Origin: Paracoccaceae bacterium
GTDB lineage: Bacteria > Pseudomonadota > Alphaproteobacteria > Rhodobacterales > Rhodobacteraceae
Length of the DNA: 5,250 bases
Reading direction: 5' to 3'
Assembly (NCBI GenBank): GCA_002401045.1
Contig: NVSA01000047.1
Location: forward strand, 2,554 to 7,803
Made by a program: the position numbers and the translations under genes. Below the pieces are notes generated by a model. It was not told where the DNA came from. It saw nothing but the letters and a program-made list of their open reading frames with translations, and ran no database searches. This document shows, in pieces, positions 1 to 5,059 of this stretch (its first letter is position 1; every line of letters begins with the position of its first letter).

Positions 1-428
1 AACCATATGGCTTGCCGTCCTACCGTGCGTTGATTTGTTATGAGGCAATTTTTGCCGAAGAACTTGGTATTAAAGAAAACCGTCCAGACTATCTAATGCA
101 CATCACAAATGATGCGTGGTTCGGGGATTATATCGGGCCTTATCAGCATTTGGTACAAGTACAGTTCCGCGCGATAGAACAAGGTTTGCCGGTTGCCCGT
201 GCGGCTAATACGGGCGTGACAGCGATGATTGATCCCAAAGGACAATTAGTCGATTTTATTCCTTTGAATACGGTTGGATTCATTGATGTGGCAATCCCTA
301 AAGCGATTGCGCAAACTTTTTATGCCCGCTGGGGTGACCTGCCTGTGTGGATTGTGCTGCTGCTTCTTGGGTTTTTAGGTAAATATGTGTTTATTTACTT
401 AGGCAAGCAACCCGAAGTTGATAATTAG
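1..428 (+). CDS. lnt: apolipoprotein N-acyltransferase, C-terminal part (5' end outside the window)
   Basis: This inner-membrane enzyme transfers an acyl chain from phospholipid to the N-terminal cysteine of apolipoproteins, the last step of lipoprotein maturation. The reading frame is open from base 3 (P-Y-G-L-P-S-Y-R-A-L-I-C-Y-E) to the TAG at 426-428, so about 141 C-terminal residues are present. The Cys of the LICYE motif (codon 36-38) matches the nitrilase-fold nucleophile of the Lnt catalytic Glu-Lys-Cys triad; the Glu and Lys would lie upstream of the window. The following HITNDAWFGDYIGPYQH and the R-A-I-E-Q-G-L-P-V-A-R-A-A-N-T-G stretch are typical of Lnt. Near the C-terminus a hydrophobic run (P-V-W-I-V-L-L-L-L-G-F-L, about 345-380, continuing to about 402) is the last membrane helix expected in the family. 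It precedes metK in the same orientation, but a promoter-like site and a riboswitch follow it, so co-transcription is not required. Confidence 0.93.
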   Translation, partial: PYGLPSYRALICYEAIFAEELGIKENRPDYLMHITNDAWFGDYIGPYQHLVQVQFRAIEQGLPVARAANTGVTAMIDPKGQLVDFIPLNTVGFIDVAIPKAIAQTFYARWGDLPVWIVLLLLGFLGKYVFIYLGKQPEVDN

Positions 429-429
429 A

Positions 430-458
430 TTGACCCATTGAGCGAGGCGTTCTAAGCC
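430..458 (+). promoter_or_regulatory. probable metK promoter
   Basis: TTGACC at 430-435 matches the sigma70 -35 consensus in five of six positions. Seventeen bases later is TAAGCC (453-458), a weak -10 with only the first two bases conserved. Initiation about seven bases downstream (near 465) would place the 5' end of the transcript just before the riboswitch stem at 469, and this placement is the main reason for the call. Weak -10 boxes are common in alphaproteobacterial promoters. Confidence 0.45.
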
Positions 459-468
459 ATTTGGAACT

Positions 469-514
469 ACTGCAACAACGGCTTCCTGACGTCGCAGTTT
501 TAACCTAATGGAGC
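469..514 (+). promoter_or_regulatory. SAM/SAH riboswitch (H-type pseudoknot) in the metK leader
   Basis: This short translational riboswitch binds S-adenosylmethionine or S-adenosylhomocysteine and is known upstream of metK in Rhodobacterales. Stem P1 pairs 469-476 with 491-498 (ACTGC/GCAGT, one A-C mismatch at 474/493, then AC/GT). It encloses the 14-base loop AACGGCTTCCTGAC at 477-490, which I recall as the conserved core of this class. The loop bases G481, C482, U483 or U484, C485 and C486 can pair with GGAGC at 510-514, giving the pseudoknot helix with one extra U. GGAG at 510-513 is also the metK Shine-Dalgarno, seven bases before the ATG, so ligand binding would hide the ribosome binding site and lower MetK synthesis. 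The fit of structure, core sequence, position and downstream gene makes the call strong; the class was identified from memory of its consensus. Confidence 0.9.
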
Positions 515-520
515 GATTTT

Positions 521-1687
521 ATGTCCCGACAGAACTACCTCTTTACTTCGGAATCCGTTTCCGAAGGCCATCCCGATAAAATTTGTGACCGTATTTCAGA
601 TGCCATTTTGGATGCTTTTTTGGCCGAAGAAGAATTGGCGCGTGTTGCCTGTGAAACTTTTGCCACAACCAACCTTGTTGTTATTGGTGGTGAAGTGGGG
701 CTTTCAACCCCTGAAAAACTGACAAACCTTATGGGTAGTGTCGAAGATATCGTACGTAATTGCGTCAAAGATATTGGTTATGAACAAGACGGGTTTCACT
801 GGAAACATATGGCTGTGCAAAACCATCTACATGCACAATCTGCCCATATCGCCCAAGGGGTTGATAATGAAGGTGCGGGGGATCAAGGCATTATGTTTGG
901 CTATGCGGTGAATGAGACTGAAGCCCTTATGCCGGCCCCAATCCAATATGCCCATGCCATTTTGCGCAACTTGGCTACGGCGCGTCATTCGGGTGAATTG
1001 GCGATGCTGGGCCCTGATGCAAAGTCACAATTATCTGTGAACTATGTTGGTGGCAAACCTGTTGGTGTTTCATCAATTGTGTTGTCGACACAGCATTTGG
1101 ACGAAACCATGACGTCTGCGGATGTGCGTAGCGTTGTTGAACCCTATATTCGCAAAACATTGCCCGATGGCTGGATTTCAGATGCAACCAAGTGGCACGT
1201 AAACCCGACGGGTAAATTTGTGATCGGTGGTCCTGATGGGGATGCTGGTCTGACGGGACGCAAAATTATCGTTGATACTTATGGCGGTGCCGCACCTCAT
1301 GGTGGCGGGGCCTTTTCTGGTAAAGACCCGACCAAGGTTGACCGCTCTGCGGCATATGCCGCGCGTTATTTAGCAAAAAATGTGGTTGCCTCTGGCATGG
1401 CAGAGCGCTGTACGATCCAGTTGTCTTATGCCATCGGCGTGGCCAAACCTTTATCGATTTATTGCGACACACATGGCACAGGCCAGGTGGACGAAGCCGC
1501 GATTGAAAAGGCTGTTGCCCAATCCATGGATTTGACGCCAACAGGGATCAAAAACCACTTACAACTGACCCGCCCGATTTATGAACGCACAGCGGCGTAC
1601 GGCCATTTTGGCCGCGCCCCTGATGCAGATGGTGGGTTCTCTTGGGAGAAAACTGATCTGATCGAGACACTGAAAAAGGCTGTTTGA
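521..1687 (+). CDS. metK: S-adenosylmethionine synthetase (methionine adenosyltransferase)
   Basis: This cytosolic enzyme makes SAM from methionine and ATP, releasing phosphate and pyrophosphate. The 388-residue length is normal. Signature motifs are intact: E-G-H-P-D-K at residues 15-20 (His17 and Asp19 correspond to the E. coli ATP and Mg2+ ligands His14 and Asp16), G-A-G-D-Q-G-I-M-F-G-Y at 118-128 (MetK signature 1), N-P-T-G-K-F-V-I-G-G-P at 228-238, and the glycine-rich G-G-G-A-F-S-G-K-D at 261-269 (signature 2). The start is fixed by GGAG at 510-513. That site is part of the SAM/SAH riboswitch, so the gene is probably under translational feedback by its own product. A terminator follows, so metK is probably a single-gene transcript or mostly so. 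Nothing in the coding sequence looks unusual. Confidence 0.98.
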   Translation: MSRQNYLFTSESVSEGHPDKICDRISDAILDAFLAEEELARVACETFATTNLVVIGGEVGLSTPEKLTNLMGSVEDIVRNCVKDIGYEQDGFHWKHMAVQNHLHAQSAHIAQGVDNEGAGDQGIMFGYAVNETEALMPAPIQYAHAILRNLATARHSGELAMLGPDAKSQLSVNYVGGKPVGVSSIVLSTQHLDETMTSADVRSVVEPYIRKTLPDGWISDATKWHVNPTGKFVIGGPDGDAGLTGRKIIVDTYGGAAPHGGGAFSGKDPTKVDRSAAYAARYLAKNVVASGMAERCTIQLSYAIGVAKPLSIYCDTHGTGQVDEAAIEKAVAQSMDLTPTGIKNHLQLTRPIYERTAAYGHFGRAPDADGGFSWEKTDLIETLKKAV

Positions 1688-1704
1688 TCACCGCTTGATC
1701 AAAC
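1682..1704 (+). other. small stem-loop over the metK stop codon
   Basis: GTTTGATCA at 1682-1690 is the exact inverted complement of TGATCAAAC at 1696-1704, giving a nine-base-pair stem with a five-base loop (CCGCT). The metK stop codon TGA (1685-1687) lies in the 5' arm. No U-tract follows, so it is not itself a terminator. It sits 14 bases before the terminator hairpin and may act as a 3'-end stabilising element. The structure is seen directly; the role is inferred. Confidence 0.4.
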
Positions 1705-1718
1705 GCATTTGAAAAGTT

Positions 1719-1751
1719 AGAGAGCCTCGATCGTATCGGGGCTTTCTTTTT
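1719..1751 (+). terminator. intrinsic terminator after metK
   Basis: AGCCTCGAT (1723-1731) pairs with ATCGGGGCT (1735-1743) around a three-base loop, with one T-G wobble. The stem can extend by four more pairs (1719-1722 with 1744-1747, one of them a wobble). The T-rich run TTTCTTTTT at 1743-1751 follows. It lies 31 bases past the metK stop and ends directly against the trmB Shine-Dalgarno (GGAG at 1752-1755), so trmB either depends on read-through or on a promoter I cannot see. Confidence 0.8.
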
Positions 1752-1761
1752 GGAGACGGGC

Positions 1762-2475
1762 ATGACTGAAAAACACAAATCTGCACCTTGGCGCAACTTT
1801 TATGGACGCCTTAGGGGCAAAGGTATGCACCAAAGCCATGAGCGCTACTTGGCTGAGGATTTGGCAGGCCTGTCACCCAAGGGCGTGACGTGGAATGATA
1901 ATCCTGACCGCACCCCATTAGATTTGCAACAGCTCTTTGGTGATGATCGTCCCGTCTGGTTAGAGGTCGGCTTTGGCGCGGGTGAACACTTGGATCATCA
2001 AGCGCAAAACAATCCTGATGTGGGTATTATCGGCTGTGAGCCGTATGTTAACGGCGTTGCGACTTTACTGGGAAAACTACGTGAATCCAAAGTGTCGAAT
2101 GTGCGTGTCCATGCAGGCGATGCCCGTGATTTGATGGATGTTTTACCCGAAGCATCTCTTGATCGGGCGTTCCTGTTGTACCCTGATCCTTGGCCTAAAT
2201 CCCGTCATCATCGTCGTCGTTTTGTGACACCTGAACATCTTGACCCATTGGCGCGGTGCCTGAAATCAGGGGCGATTTTCCGTGTGGCGACAGATATTCC
2301 TGATTATGTGCGCCAAACATTGGAACAAATGACCCCGCGCGATGATTTTGAATGGTTGGCTGAAAACGCAGAAGATTGGCGTGTGGCTTGGCCTGATTGG
2401 TATTCGACGCGCTATGAACAAAAGGCGTTACGTGAAGGCCGCACGCCGCATTATCTGACTTTCCGCAAGCTTTAG
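1762..2475 (+). CDS. trmB: tRNA (guanine-N7-)-methyltransferase
   Basis: The enzyme methylates N7 of G46 in the variable loop of many tRNAs, using SAM. The 237-residue protein has the TrmB features in order: a basic N-terminus with R-N-F-Y-G-R (11-16), SAM-binding motif I L-E-V-G-F-G-A-G-E-H (67-76), G-C-E-P-Y-V-N-G at 91-98 with the acidic residue expected to touch the ribose, G-D-A-R-D (119-123), the family signature Y-P-D-P-W-P-K-S-R-H-H-R-R-R (140-153), A-T-D-I-P-D-Y (176-182), and a C-terminal T-R-Y-E...G-R-T-P-H-Y. The ATG at 1762 is chosen because GGAG (1752-1755) lies six bases before it; an in-frame TTG at 1750 would lie upstream of that site. The metK terminator immediately precedes the gene. 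The codon run for H-H-R-R-R (2206-2220) looks repetitive but is the normal signature. Confidence 0.95.
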   Translation: MTEKHKSAPWRNFYGRLRGKGMHQSHERYLAEDLAGLSPKGVTWNDNPDRTPLDLQQLFGDDRPVWLEVGFGAGEHLDHQAQNNPDVGIIGCEPYVNGVATLLGKLRESKVSNVRVHAGDARDLMDVLPEASLDRAFLLYPDPWPKSRHHRRRFVTPEHLDPLARCLKSGAIFRVATDIPDYVRQTLEQMTPRDDFEWLAENAEDWRVAWPDWYSTRYEQKALREGRTPHYLTFRKL

Positions 2476-2486
2476 GCGCTTGGGAA

Positions 2487-2515
2487 TTTACGCTATCGGA
2501 ACAATCCGCTATAGC
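2487..2515 (+). promoter_or_regulatory. possible promoter for aroA-cmk
   Basis: TTTACG (2487-2492) and TATAGC (2510-2515) are spaced by 17 bases and each match sigma70 hexamers in four of six positions. Initiation near 2522 would leave a leader of about 19 bases before the aroA ATG. The 65-base gap between trmB and aroA contains no obvious terminator, so read-through from trmB is equally possible. This is a weak consensus match only. Confidence 0.25.
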
Positions 2516-2540
2516 TGGGAAAACGAGTTTAGGAAAACCC

Positions 2541-3875
2541 ATGTCAGGTCACGGTACACCCATCCCAATGCAATCACGCGCAGGCAGCCCTTTGACGGGA
2601 ACAGCGCTTATTCCTGGCGATAAATCGGTTTCCCACCGCGCCCTTATTTTGGGTGCACTGTCCATTGGCGAGACCCGTATCACGGGGCTGTTAGAGGGCG
2701 AGGATATCCTCGATACAGCCAAAGCAATGGCCGCGTTTGGCGCAGATGTGAAACGTCTGGGTGACGGCGAATGGTTGGTGCACGGCGTTGGTGTTGGTGG
2801 CTTTGGCGAGCCTGAAGATGTGATTGATTGCGGTAATGCGGGTACTGGCGTGCGCCTGATTATGGGCGCGATGGCGACCAGCCCGATTTCGGCGACATTC
2901 ACAGGCGATGCATCCTTGCGATCACGCCCGATGGGGCGGATCACCGATCCGTTGGTTTTGTTTGGCGCACATGCCTATGGGCGCACAAAAGGGCGGTTGC
3001 CGCTGACATTGGTCGGGGCGCAAAGCCCGCATGGGGTACGCTATACATCGCCGCATCCCTCTGCGCAGATTAAGTCCGCCGTTCTGCTGGCTGGGCTGAA
3101 TGCGGCAGGGGATACTGTGTTAATTGAAAAGGCTAAAACCCGTGATCACACGGAACGTATGTTGCGCGGATTCGGTGCTGATATTGAAACGGTGAAAACC
3201 CATGCGGGCTATGAAATTACCCTGAAGGGTCAACCTGAATTGAAAGCTTTGGATATTGCGGTGCCGCGTGATCCAAGCTCTGCGGCATTTCCTGTCTGTG
3301 CGGCGTTGATTGTTGAGGGTTCAGATATTTTACTGCCGAACATCGGGTTGAACCCGACGCGGGCAGGATTGTTTTCAACGCTTGTTGACATGGGCGCTGA
3401 TATTAGCTTTGAAAATCGGCGCGAAGAGGGCGGCGAGCCTGTGGCGGATTTGCGGGTAAAGTATAGCGAACTCAAAGGTATAGAAGTCCCCCCTGAACGC
3501 GCGCCAAGCATGATTGACGAATATCCGATCTTGTCGGTTGTGGCGGCTTTTGCCAGTGGTAAGACGGTGATGCGCGGAATCAAGGAATTGCGGGTCAAAG
3601 AATGTGACCGCATTGACGCGATGGCACGGGGACTAGAGGCCATGGGTGTGACGATTGAAGAAGGCGAGGACTATTTGATCGTTCATGGACAATCGGGTGA
3701 TGTAAAAGGTGGCGGGGTTGCCAAGACCTTTATTGATCACCGCATTGCGATGTCGTTTTTGTGCATGGGGCTGGCGACGCGGGAACCTGTCAGCGTGGAT
3801 GACGGCGCGGCGATTGCAACAAGTTTTCCTATTTTTCAAGACCTTATGCAGGGTCTGGGCGCTGATATTACATGA
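2541..3875 (+). CDS. aroA: 3-phosphoshikimate 1-carboxyvinyltransferase (EPSP synthase), class II type
   Basis: The enzyme joins phosphoenolpyruvate to shikimate-3-phosphate, the sixth step of the shikimate pathway to aromatic amino acids; it is cytosolic and the target of glyphosate. The 444-residue protein carries G-D-K-S-V-S-H-R (26-33; Lys28 and Arg33 bind substrate), D-C-G-N-A-G-T-G (96-103), S-A-Q-I-K (173-177), R-D-H-T-E (200-204), N-P-T-R (270-273), M-I-D-E-Y-P (323-328; Asp325 catalytic), L-R-V-K-E-C-D-R (349-356; Glu353) and I-D-H-R-I-A (397-402). The set GDKS, SAQxK, RxHTE and NxTR is the pattern used to define class II enzymes such as CP4. Gly101 occupies the position of CP4 Ala100, so tolerance cannot be assumed. 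Start: AGGA at 2531-2534, six bases before the ATG. Its TGA overlaps the cmk start codon. Confidence 0.97.
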   Translation: MSGHGTPIPMQSRAGSPLTGTALIPGDKSVSHRALILGALSIGETRITGLLEGEDILDTAKAMAAFGADVKRLGDGEWLVHGVGVGGFGEPEDVIDCGNAGTGVRLIMGAMATSPISATFTGDASLRSRPMGRITDPLVLFGAHAYGRTKGRLPLTLVGAQSPHGVRYTSPHPSAQIKSAVLLAGLNAAGDTVLIEKAKTRDHTERMLRGFGADIETVKTHAGYEITLKGQPELKALDIAVPRDPSSAAFPVCAALIVEGSDILLPNIGLNPTRAGLFSTLVDMGADISFENRREEGGEPVADLRVKYSELKGIEVPPERAPSMIDEYPILSVVAAFASGKTVMRGIKELRVKECDRIDAMARGLEAMGVTIEEGEDYLIVHGQSGDVKGGGVAKTFIDHRIAMSFLCMGLATREPVSVDDGAAIATSFPIFQDLMQGLGADIT

Positions 3876-4507
3876 GCTTTATCGTTGCCATAGATGGCCC
3901 TGCGGCGGCGGGGAAGGGGACTATTTCCAAAGCAGTTGCGGCGCATTTTGGCTTTGCACATCTGGATACGGGATTGCTGTATCGCGGTGTCGGTAAAAAG
4001 GCATTGGCCTATTCGCGAACCAGCTACTACCCCGAAGTCGCGGAACAATTAGCGCGTGAATTGACGGCAGATGATTTGCTGGCCGAGGGTCTGCGCACCC
4101 CCGAAGTGGCGCAAGCAGCGAGTAAGATTGCGGTTATTCCACAAGTAAGATCAGCACTCGTTGACTTTCAAAAAACCTTTGCAAAACAATCGGGTGGCGC
4201 GGTTTTGGATGGGCGGGACATTGGCACGGTGATCTGCCCCGATGCGGATGTAAAATTGTTTATCACTGCCAGTGCCGAAATTCGTGCGGAACGGCGTTTT
4301 AAAGAACTGACGAACAGTGGCCAAAATGTTGAATTATCCCAAGTATTACAAGATGTTATCGCCCGTGATGCACGCGATGCCAGCCGCGATATAGCCCCCA
4401 TGGTGGTGGCGGATGACGCGGTGGTGATCAACACAACTGAGTTGTCGATTGAAGCGGCGATCAAGGCGGCTATCACCGTGATCGAGGCGCAGCGTTCGCA
4501 GGGGTAG
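3872..4507 (+). CDS. cmk: cytidylate kinase (CMP/dCMP kinase)
   Basis: The enzyme phosphorylates CMP and dCMP to the diphosphates with ATP, recycling cytidine nucleotides from RNA and lipid turnover. The 211-residue protein has the P-loop G-P-A-A-A-G-K-G-T (9-17), the substrate-site motif L-D-T-G-L-L-Y-R (31-38), L-D-G-R-D-I-G-T (112-119) with the CMP-binding Arg-Asp pair, the lid arginines around R-A-E-R-R (138-142), and R-D-A-R-D-A-S-R (165-172), where Arg165, Asp169 and Arg172 fit the conserved nucleotide-contact residues. It is somewhat shorter than the E. coli enzyme, as is usual in alphaproteobacteria. The ATG at 3872 overlaps the aroA stop (ATGA), and only a poor Shine-Dalgarno precedes it, so its translation probably depends on ribosomes finishing aroA. 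No intrinsic terminator is seen after it; a minus-strand small ORF converges on its 3' end 27 bases away. Confidence 0.96.
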   Translation: MSFIVAIDGPAAAGKGTISKAVAAHFGFAHLDTGLLYRGVGKKALAYSRTSYYPEVAEQLARELTADDLLAEGLRTPEVAQAASKIAVIPQVRSALVDFQKTFAKQSGGAVLDGRDIGTVICPDADVKLFITASAEIRAERRFKELTNSGQNVELSQVLQDVIARDARDASRDIAPMVVADDAVVINTTELSIEAAIKAAITVIEAQRSQG

Positions 4508-4534
4508 GGCTGTATTGGTGGTGCGCTGACAGGT

Positions 4535-4711
4535 TTAGGGCTCAAACATCAAACATACCTTGCTTTGAATCCACATCCTGTTGACGCTTGGGTTTTTAAC
4601 GATGATCTCGATGAACGGCAGTAGCGGATCATAAGACGCACAAATACGTTCGTCGATTAAGCGTTGAACAATCGTCTCTCTGCCCGCTTTGGTTACTATA
4701 ATTGTGTACAT
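4535..4711 (-). CDS. hypothetical small protein, 58 residues, convergent with cmk
   Basis: I do not recognise this protein. The frame runs from ATG at 4711-4709 to TAA at 4537-4535 and begins M-Y-T-I-I-V-T-K-A-G-R-E-T. The strongest evidence is its start region: GGGAG at 4727-4723 lies nine bases before the ATG, and the leader AGGGAGCGGATTTTATG closely resembles that of metK. The middle is hydrophobic (L-L-P-F-I-E-I-I-V, residues 30-38), too short and charged for a membrane span; two cysteines (24, 53) and no signal peptide are seen. Codons such as ATA, AGA, AGG and CTA are unlike the neighbouring genes, which suggests foreign origin or a chance ORF. Upstream on the same strand lie a terminator-like hairpin, a structured segment and a promoter-like site, arranged as a regulated leader. 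Short length and lack of recognisable relatives keep confidence low. Confidence 0.35.
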   Translation of the reverse strand: MYTIIVTKAGRETIVQRLIDERICASYDPLLPFIEIIVKNPSVNRMWIQSKVCLMFEP

Positions 4712-4839
4712 AAAATCCGCTCCCTTAAATCAATAAATGAAAACGGCCGTCGGTTTGATCCGACAGCCGGGGAGTTAGTAAATCGCACGAAGACGATCGC
4801 TATGACCTTTAGGATACCCCGAAGGGTTGCCTTGGACAT
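4696..4839 (-). CDS. alternative small ORF, 47 residues, inside the structured segment
   Basis: ATG at 4839-4837 opens a 47-codon frame ending at TAG 4698-4696; it begins M-S-K-A-T-L-R-G-I-L-K-V-I-A-I-V. GGGGAGG at 4855-4849 is a good Shine-Dalgarno nine bases upstream. The ORF overlaps the start of the 58-codon ORF by 16 bases in another frame, which could allow coupling. Residues 9-20 are hydrophobic with two basic residues and the rest is Arg-rich; no family is recognised. It runs straight through the UUCG-loop hairpin and the terminator-like hairpin, so the RNA structure and this ORF are competing explanations of the same bases. I favour the RNA reading and list the ORF so that it can be tested. 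Confidence 0.15.
   Translation of the reverse strand: MSKATLRGILKVIAIVFVRFTNSPAVGSNRRPFSFIDLRERILCTQL
4740..4769 (-). terminator. terminator-like hairpin upstream of the 58-codon ORF
   Basis: On the minus strand CGGCTGTCGG (4769-4760) pairs with CCGACGGCCG (4753-4744) around the loop ATCAAA, giving ten pairs including one U-G, and TTTT (4743-4740) follows. The wobble becomes an A-C mismatch on the plus strand, and the plus strand has AAAA before the hairpin, so it would act on minus-strand transcription. The U-tract is short (four, then CAUUUAUU), so termination may be partial. The 5' arm shares bases with the closing stem of the structured segment, which suggests a switch between two folds rather than a plain gene end. 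Confidence 0.5.
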
Positions 4840-4930
4840 ACGTCAAAGCCTCCCCGACCTTAAATCGAAGAGGTGTTATTACGGTCAACACCGACCGCTT
4901 CGTGCGAGGTTACTACGCCCCGAGGCTGAC
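4762..4930 (-). ncRNA. candidate structured RNA or cis-regulatory leader, class unknown
   Basis: The two ends form a long imperfect stem on the minus strand: 4928-4924 with 4768-4764 (CAGCC/GGCTG), 4921-4918 with 4772-4769 (GGGG/CCCC), 4915-4910 with 4781-4776 (TAGTAA/TTACTA) and 4907-4898 with 4792-4783 (ten perfect pairs), 25 pairs with small internal loops. Inside are a hairpin CGGTC/GACCG (4897-4893, 4886-4882) whose loop GGTGTT is exactly complementary to AACACC at 4877-4872, a stem 4864-4858 with 4813-4808, a bulged hairpin 4849-4829, and ACCC-UUCG-GGGU at 4827-4816, a classic stable tetraloop on this strand only. Wobble pairs also favour the minus strand. It matches no riboswitch, RNase P, tmRNA, 6S or SRP RNA consensus that I can recall. 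Alternatives are a MITE-like inverted-repeat element, or coding sequence for the overlapping 47-codon ORF. Confidence 0.45.
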
Positions 4931-4968
4931 ATGCGCCAACCCTACGGGCAGGATAAGGCAGGATGTTT

Positions 4969-4996
4969 ATTATGGGAAGAGGGATTTTAGGATCAA
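4969..4996 (-). promoter_or_regulatory. possible minus-strand promoter for the structured leader
   Basis: Read on the minus strand, TTGATC (4996-4991) and CATAAT (4974-4969) are spaced by 16 bases and match sigma70 hexamers in four and five of six positions. Initiation near 4962 would begin transcription about 30 bases before the inverted repeat at 4930. The same AT-rich patch read on the plus strand contains TATTAT (4968-4973) with no good -35, so divergent transcription is conceivable but weaker. Confidence 0.35.
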
Positions 4997-5059
4997 CCAG
5001 CGTCTCGCTTGTTTGAGGGATAAGTTGTGCAAGGGCGTGTTTTGTTTCCAGCGATAGCC

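Noticed and set aside
1750..1761. Upstream TTG start for trmB
   Set aside because: The Shine-Dalgarno GGAG (1752-1755) lies downstream of this TTG and at proper distance from the ATG at 1762.
2206..2220. Trinucleotide repeat CATCATCGTCGTCGT in trmB
   Set aside because: It encodes the conserved H-H-R-R-R part of the TrmB signature, so it is not a repeat expansion.
535..4545. Minus-strand open frames opposite metK, trmB, aroA and cmk
   Set aside because: They lie opposite strongly conserved genes, lack ribosome binding sites and encode low-complexity or featureless products; they are frame shadows.
4744..4769. tRNA or tmRNA T-arm (CGG-TTTGATC-CG) on the plus strand
   Set aside because: The loop does not match TTCRANY, the five-pair/seven-base geometry fails, and no acceptor stem, CCA end or tag sequence is present nearby; the bases fit the minus-strand terminator hairpin better.
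4762..4930. Retron or type III toxin-antitoxin locus
   Set aside because: No reverse transcriptase is encoded, the downstream ORF is too short for a ToxN-type toxin, and no tandem antitoxin repeats are seen.
4664..4990. Plus-strand ORF of 108 codons
   Set aside because: It begins at a non-ATG codon without a Shine-Dalgarno, reads through the inverted repeat and terminator hairpins, is antisense to the better-supported small ORF start, and its protein has no recognisable feature.
4827..5057. Plus-strand ORF of 76 codons
   Set aside because: It starts at a TTG inside a hairpin, has no ribosome binding site, and overlaps the structured segment and promoter-like site; no motif is recognised.
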